From positions 1-64,000 of the forward strand of contig JAHDDC010000002.1 of NCBI GenBank assembly GCA_020629545.1: a stretch of 64,000 bases of DNA, given 5' to 3'. Shown here piece by piece: positions 59,430 to 64,000 of this stretch. The notes beneath the pieces were generated by a model that was not told where the DNA came from, searched no databases, and worked only from the letters and a program-made list of their open reading frames with translations. Position 1 is the stretch's first letter; the number at the start of each line of letters is the position of its first letter. This stretch comes from Hellea sp. (lineage in GTDB: Bacteria; Pseudomonadota; Alphaproteobacteria; Caulobacterales; Maricaulaceae). The position numbers and the translations under genes were made by a program.

Positions 59430-60670
59430 TCAGGAAGGTTTTTAGCTTTCCATTCCATTGCCATTCTAACCCGGGTTTCACCTGAAGGATGGTCAAAAAA
59501 GATTATCTCTTCAATCGGGCCGGGTTCAATTTTGCGATAGGCGGATAGCTTCATGGCAATACTTGCAAATCCGTCAGGTTCATTGGCGGCTTGAAGTCCG
59601 AACAGATCGGCTTCGCTTTCGTTAATCCGAATAAGTGAGTTTGTAATCGGTGTTATGGCCAGGGAGTATATGGCCAGAACAATACCAAATAGGGGCAGGG
59701 CGGCGATATCAGAAACGGATCTGACGCCCCAACGTTCCCCGTGTTTTGCGATAAGTTTGGGGACCAATCTGGATATCAGGAAAAATCCAATGCCAAGTAA
59801 GAGCGACATAATGAGAATTATACGCCAAATATGCCCTTTGACGTAGTGACCCAGCTCATGTCCCATGACGGCTTTTATTTCTTCGGGGGTTCCCTTGTTT
59901 AAAAGGTTGTCATTGAGCGAAATCCGCATGGTATTGGCGAAACCGGAAACATTAGCCGAAATGCGATCATGCTGTTTGGATTGGTTGAATACATATATTT
60001 TATCAGCCGGCACGTCATAGGCTTGGGCCATAGCGATAATATCGTTTTTCAGCGGACCGTCTTCCATTTCCGTATAATCATTAAAGATCGGTGCGATATA
60101 AATCGGTGAGACAAGCACAAAGAAAATCAACAGCAAACTTGTTGTTATAGTACCTAATATCCACCAGTTTTTAGGCATGCGTCTGATCACTGCAAACAAA
60201 ATCATTAAGAATATTGATATAGCTATTATTCCTATTACCAGCCCAATAGCCTGTTCTCCGGCCCACTCTCCAAAGCTTTGATTGACAAAACCGTAGGCCT
60301 TTTCACGAAAGAAGTCGGTGTAAATTGTCCAGGGCAAGGTAATAACTGTGCCAATAATTGTATAAGGCGCGGCATAAATCGCAGGCTGCAACCATCGCCA
60401 TTTCGTTATACGTTCGGCAACGTCCCGAATTCTGGCGCTCCATCTAAACCTCAAGAACAATCCATCGACCAGAACTGCAATCAAGGTTCCCCATACTGGT
60501 AGCCAATACCCGCCTTCAAAATACCGGTCAGAACGTTCACGCTCTTCACCTTGTAATTGGTCCAAATAACCACGCGTCGCCGTTTCAACGTCAAAATCAA
60601 CCGCAACAGCCATTGAGGGCAATAAAATAGCGGTGAATAGAATCGTTAGGCCTAAAACAGGGTATCTCAT
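59426..60670 (-). CDS. M48-family metalloprotease, Ste24/CAAX-prenyl-protease-like
   Basis: A 414-residue membrane protease. After a signal-type N-terminus (MRYPVLGLTILFTAILLPSMAVA) it has five to six TM helices. The zinc site is AVMGHELGHYVKGH with Glu in NESEADLFGLQAANEP. This is the layout of Ste24-type CAAX proteases; bacteria lack prenylated proteins, so it more likely degrades misfolded or secretion-jamming membrane proteins, like HtpX and BepA relatives. Its 3' end overlaps the TolC gene by 4 bases. Confidence 0.85.
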   Translation of the reverse strand: MRYPVLGLTILFTAILLPSMAVAVDFDVETATRGYLDQLQGEERERSDRYFEGGYWLPVWGTLIAVLVDGLFLRFRWSARIRDVAERITKWRWLQPAIYAAPYTIIGTVITLPWTIYTDFFREKAYGFVNQSFGEWAGEQAIGLVIGIIAISIFLMILFAVIRRMPKNWWILGTITTSLLLIFFVLVSPIYIAPIFNDYTEMEDGPLKNDIIAMAQAYDVPADKIYVFNQSKQHDRISANVSGFANTMRISLNDNLLNKGTPEEIKAVMGHELGHYVKGHIWRIILIMSLLLGIGFFLISRLVPKLIAKHGERWGVRSVSDIAALPLFGIVLAIYSLAITPITNSLIRINESEADLFGLQAANEPDGFASIAMKLSAYRKIEPGPIEEIIFFDHPSGETRVRMAMEWKAKNLPD

Positions 60671-60831
60671 GTCGTCCTCTTATATCTCGTTGTTTTTACA
60701 TTTATAGCGCTGAAAATGGGAGTTGCATATCGAAAAACACCTAAAAAGACTCAAATATCAATAAATATTTATTGAAAAACAATAATAATCCACGTATAGA
60801 GCAACAAACTCGGGTAAGAGGGAGTTATTAC

Positions 60832-62067
60832 ATGAGACAACAAGAAACGACTGTAGAGCGCATTTCTGGTAAAAGACTATGGTTTCGCCGATTTGCGACA
60901 TTTGTATTGCCTATACTGGTAATTGGCGGAGCAGTAGGCGGCTTGTCAGTGATGTCTTCGATGAAACCAGAGCCAGAGGAAAAGAAAGAAGAAGTCAAAG
61001 CATTACCGGTCCTGACTACGGCGGCTAAGGCCGAAGACGTTACATTATCAGTTACAGCACAAGGTGAGGTTCAGCCGCGTTCGCAAATTAATATCGTTCC
61101 TCAAGTCAGTGGCACCCTAAGTTATATGTCTCCCAAATTAATTGAAGGCGGAGCATTTCGAAAAGGCGATCTTTTGGCAAAAGTCGATCCCGCTGAATAT
61201 GAGTTGCGCGTTGTTCAAGCCCGCGCCAATGTTGCGCAAGCGGAAACGGCGGTTATGCGTGAAAAATCCGAAGCTCAAATTGCCAAGCGCGACTGGGCTG
61301 AACTCGGTGACGGAAATGCCCCGTCTTCTTTGACCCTTAGAGAACCGCAAATGGCAGAAGCGCGCGCGCGTCTTGCGGCGGCTAATGCGCAATTGTCGGA
61401 AGCGGAACTACAGCTCTCGCGTACGCAAATTTTTGCTCCATTCACGGGCCGCGTCACTAAACGCCATGTTAATCAAGGCGCCTATGTTACGACGGGATCT
61501 CCATTGGGCGAGATATACGGCACAGATATAATGGATGTTCGCCTGCCGCTAACCAATCAGGATCTTGGACGGGCGGGATTAACTCTCGGTTTCCAGGCTA
61601 GACGGGGTAAAGGCGTTCCCGTAATTTTATCAGCCGAAATCGCCGGCGTTCCTGCGACGTGGAAAGCAGAGATAATTCGTACAGATAGCCGATTTGATCC
61701 GGATACACGCGTTCTTTTTGCTTATGCTGAAGTCGTAGATCCATTTGGCAAAGCCGCTTCTGGCGGGATCCCGCTGGCACCCGGAATTTTTGTCAACGCG
61801 GAAATTCGCGGCGAAGATGTTGGCGGCGTAATTGTTATTCCGCGCGCAGGTCTTCGCGGAAATAGCAAAGTGTATATAGCGAACAGCGACGAGACACTCG
61901 ATATCAGATCGGTCTCGGTCAGGGCATCTGATCGGGACAAAGCCATCATCACATCAGGATTGGAACCAGGTGAAGCGGTCGTTACGTCGCCTATTCGCGG
62001 AGCTGCATCAGGCATGAAAATCGATATCGTCGAGACACTTGATGCCACTGAAACGTCAGACGGATAG
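60832..62067 (+). CDS. RND efflux pump periplasmic adaptor
   Basis: A membrane fusion protein of 411 residues from ATG 60832, with GAGGGAG 8 bases upstream; the frame is open from 60772. A TM anchor (FATFVLPILVIGGAVGGLSVM) precedes a lipoyl-hybrid barrel (TLSVTAQGEVQPRSQINIVPQVSGTLSYMSPKLIEGGAFRKGDLLAKVDPAEY), a coiled-coil hairpin (~130-190) and the ATGRV-like block FAPFTGRVTKRHVNQGAYV. It pairs with the RND pump encoded 9 bases downstream. Confidence 0.9.
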   Translation: MRQQETTVERISGKRLWFRRFATFVLPILVIGGAVGGLSVMSSMKPEPEEKKEEVKALPVLTTAAKAEDVTLSVTAQGEVQPRSQINIVPQVSGTLSYMSPKLIEGGAFRKGDLLAKVDPAEYELRVVQARANVAQAETAVMREKSEAQIAKRDWAELGDGNAPSSLTLREPQMAEARARLAAANAQLSEAELQLSRTQIFAPFTGRVTKRHVNQGAYVTTGSPLGEIYGTDIMDVRLPLTNQDLGRAGLTLGFQARRGKGVPVILSAEIAGVPATWKAEIIRTDSRFDPDTRVLFAYAEVVDPFGKAASGGIPLAPGIFVNAEIRGEDVGGVIVIPRAGLRGNSKVYIANSDETLDIRSVSVRASDRDKAIITSGLEPGEAVVTSPIRGAASGMKIDIVETLDATETSDG

Positions 62068-62076
62068 GAGACGGTC

Positions 62077-64000
62077 ATGAAAGCAATCATAAAATGGTGG
62101 GCTAGTAATCCAGTCGCAGCAAACCTCCTGATGGTCATCTTTTTTATCGGCGGGATCGTCAGCTATTTTCAGATCGAACGAGAACTCGACCCCTATGTGG
62201 AATTTCCGGGCGCAAACGTTTCAATCGCCTGGCCGGGCGCTTCGCCGCAGGATGTTGAAGAGCAAATCGTTGTGCGCATGGAAGAAGCGTTCTCTGAGAT
62301 CCAGGGTGTTCAGCGCATGTGGGCATTTGCGGGTGAAGGCGGTGGCGGTGTTACGGTTATAGCCAAAAAAGGGATCGAAGAAGCCAAATTCATGCAGGAC
62401 ATCAAGCGTCAGGTCGATGCGATCAATACCTTGCCGCCTGCTGCGGAGCGACCGCAAATTAATCCCTTTAGAAATCGTAACGAAATGATCCGGCTCGCGG
62501 TTTCAGGAGACGAAACGGTCTCCGAGAGAGACCTTAAACGCTTTGCTGAGAAAACGCGGCGCGAAATCGCCTTGCTGGGATATATACCGGCTGTTGAATT
62601 ATTCGGCGTTCGCGGTGAAGAAGTTTCTATCGAAGTGTCCGAGGAAGCTCTTCGTCAATATGGTCTAACTTTTGCTGAGGTTGCTCGCGCTGTAAGAGGT
62701 ACATCCGTTAATACCTCATCGGGTCAGATTAGAACCGAAACGGGAAATATGCAGCTGCGGATGCGTAAGCAAGCCGATACGCAAGAAGACTTTGAAAACA
62801 TAGTTATTAGACAGGATTCAAGCGGCGCGGTTATCCGCGTAAAGGATATTGCAACCGTTCTTGACGGTTTTGAGCAAGTCAATTTGCTGGCGACAGTCAA
62901 TGGCGAACGTACAGTTTTAGTGCAGATTATGAGCGGACCACAAATGGATGTGGTTAAGATGTCTGAAAACGTTCACAATTATGTCGACTCGATCTCGGAA
63001 AATTTGCCTGAGGGCGTCTCCATCACATTTTGGGATGATGGCGCTGAAATTTATACGGGACGAATTAATTCAATTGCCAGTAATTTCTTTATGGGCCTTT
63101 TATTGGTATGCCTTACCCTTATGTTGTTTCTCAGACCGATAATTGCGTTCTGGGTATCTGTTGGTATAGGCGCTGCCTTCGCAGGGGGACTAGCCTTGCT
63201 ACCTGTTTTCGACGTGTCATTTAATTTCATTTCGACATTTGCATTTTTGCTTGTAATCGGGGTAATCGTGGATGACGCGATTATCGTTGGTGAGGCCATC
63301 CACTTCAAAACCGAAGAAGGTGAACGCGGTCTCGATGCTGCTGTGAACGGGGCCAATATGGTTATGAAGCCCGTAATATTTGCTGTTCTGACCACAATGA
63401 TTTTCTTTGCACCATGGATGTATTTGTCTGGAGGGACTAGCGAGTTCACCCGTGCGATCTCATTGGTTGTGATCTTAGCTCTAACGTTTTCTTTGTTAGA
63501 GTGCCTGTTGATTTTACCAGCTCATTTGGCACATCTGAAGCCTGCCAATCCAAAGAGTCGTATTATGCGGTTCCAGAAGAAGATATCGAACAGTTTAATG
63601 TGGGTAGCAGAAAACGTGTATCGCCCTTTAATCACAGCAGCTCTTCGTTTGCGTTATCTCACGGCTGCTATTTTCGCTGCGGTTATGATTTTATGTGTTG
63701 GGGTGGTGGCGAATGGTTTTGTGAAATCTACATTTTTCCCGGAGCCGGAATCTGATCAAATCGCGATCACCGTTGAGTTGCCAGAAGGAACGCCATATTC
63801 ACGATCCGAAGAAGTATTGCGACAAATTCAAATCGCCGAAGGAGAACTGGAAGAGGAAATCGAAGCCAAAGGCGGAGAACTCATCGAGAACTGGTACACG
63901 CGTTCACGGGACAATAACATCCTGGCTTTGGTCAAGCTTGTACCGCCGGAGACTCGAACGCTGAGCGCGAAAGATACGGCGGAACGTCTACGTGAGTTGA
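62077..64000 (+). CDS. RND-family efflux pump inner-membrane subunit, 3' end beyond window
   Basis: An open frame from ATG 62077 to the window end, at least 641 residues. It has an N-terminal helix (NPVAANLLMVIFFIGGIVSYFQIERELDPYVEFPGANVSIAWPGASPQDVEEQI), the pore-domain blocks of HAE-1/RND pumps, TM4 with the proton-relay-type VIGVIVDDAIIVGEA and the second half beginning LRYLTAAIFAAVMIL. It exports drugs or lipophilic compounds using the proton gradient. The terminal part (after ~640 residues of about 1050) is missing only because the window ends. Confidence 0.9.
   Translation, partial: MKAIIKWWASNPVAANLLMVIFFIGGIVSYFQIERELDPYVEFPGANVSIAWPGASPQDVEEQIVVRMEEAFSEIQGVQRMWAFAGEGGGGVTVIAKKGIEEAKFMQDIKRQVDAINTLPPAAERPQINPFRNRNEMIRLAVSGDETVSERDLKRFAEKTRREIALLGYIPAVELFGVRGEEVSIEVSEEALRQYGLTFAEVARAVRGTSVNTSSGQIRTETGNMQLRMRKQADTQEDFENIVIRQDSSGAVIRVKDIATVLDGFEQVNLLATVNGERTVLVQIMSGPQMDVVKMSENVHNYVDSISENLPEGVSITFWDDGAEIYTGRINSIASNFFMGLLLVCLTLMLFLRPIIAFWVSVGIGAAFAGGLALLPVFDVSFNFISTFAFLLVIGVIVDDAIIVGEAIHFKTEEGERGLDAAVNGANMVMKPVIFAVLTTMIFFAPWMYLSGGTSEFTRAISLVVILALTFSLLECLLILPAHLAHLKPANPKSRIMRFQKKISNSLMWVAENVYRPLITAALRLRYLTAAIFAAVMILCVGVVANGFVKSTFFPEPESDQIAITVELPEGTPYSRSEEVLRQIQIAEGELEEEIEAKGGELIENWYTRSRDNNILALVKLVPPETRTLSAKDTAERLREL

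Overview
The window looks like chromosomal DNA of an alphaproteobacterium from the Caulobacterales/Maricaulales side of the class, most like a marine Hyphomonadaceae-type bacterium. This rests on gene content and order. It carries the cell-cycle pseudokinase DivL, with tyrosine in place of the phosphoacceptor histidine, and the response regulator CpdR. It also has a ChvI/ChvG pair next to nitrogen-PTS-like proteins, the order divL-tsaE-amgK/murU-addB-addA-trxA, and an AccD with the cysteine-poor alphaproteobacterial zinc-finger region. No rRNA, CRISPR array, insertion sequence or prophage is visible; the one tRNA is tRNA-Val(GAC).

Layout. (1) 1-1.6 kb: the start of an EEP-family nuclease and a serine-hydrolase lipoprotein. 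(2) 1.7-6.2 kb, minus strand: a tight five-gene operon of an archaeo-eukaryotic-type primase fused to a HAD phosphatase-like domain, three small or unknown proteins, and an ATP-dependent polynucleotide ligase. It faces a perfect CRP-type palindrome and is the best candidate for an undescribed system here. (3) 6.3-10.8 kb: an exported unknown protein, a NarL-type regulator, a convergent multi-TM histidine kinase, and a Crp/Fnr regulator. (4) 10.8-18.5 kb: a PYROXD2-like oxidoreductase, ChvI-ChvG, an EIIA-Man-type protein and HPr (no HPr kinase gene), a TonB-domain lipoprotein and DivL. (5) 18.5-28 kb: ferredoxin, TsaE, an AmgK-MurU fusion, AddB, AddA and thioredoxin.

(6) 28-50 kb: mostly housekeeping and stress genes. 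These include an ABC ATPase, a zf-CHCC protein, a DUF4112 protein with a possible frameshift, TetR with a divergent GST and a bicupin, YceI, a TonB-type protein, PolA, GpmA, a RibD-like deaminase without its reductase, CreD, FolC, AccD, EtfBA, a cobalamin adenosyltransferase, a HIG1 protein, HisN, an XRE regulator, a deformylase-like hydrolase and CpdR. A candidate small RNA lies at about 46.35-46.43 kb. (7) 50-59.4 kb: tRNA-Val, a two-gene operon for a tiny Flp-type pilin and a small membrane protein, two large proteins built of ~97-residue repeats, and a divergent type I secretion operon (ABC exporter, HlyD-type adaptor, TolC with a long C-terminal extension). The repeat proteins are the obvious substrates of that exporter. 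(8) 59.4-64 kb: a Ste24-like M48 protease and an RND efflux adaptor with its pump, cut by the window end.

Two themes stand out. The CtrA cell-cycle pathway is represented by DivL and CpdR, and CtrA-like sites appear upstream of the secretion locus. Genome maintenance is represented by AddAB, PolA and the primase-ligase operon. Several start codons were moved from the longest possible ORF to an internal start supported by a Shine-Dalgarno sequence, a stop/start overlap or a signal peptide; each case is stated in its entry.
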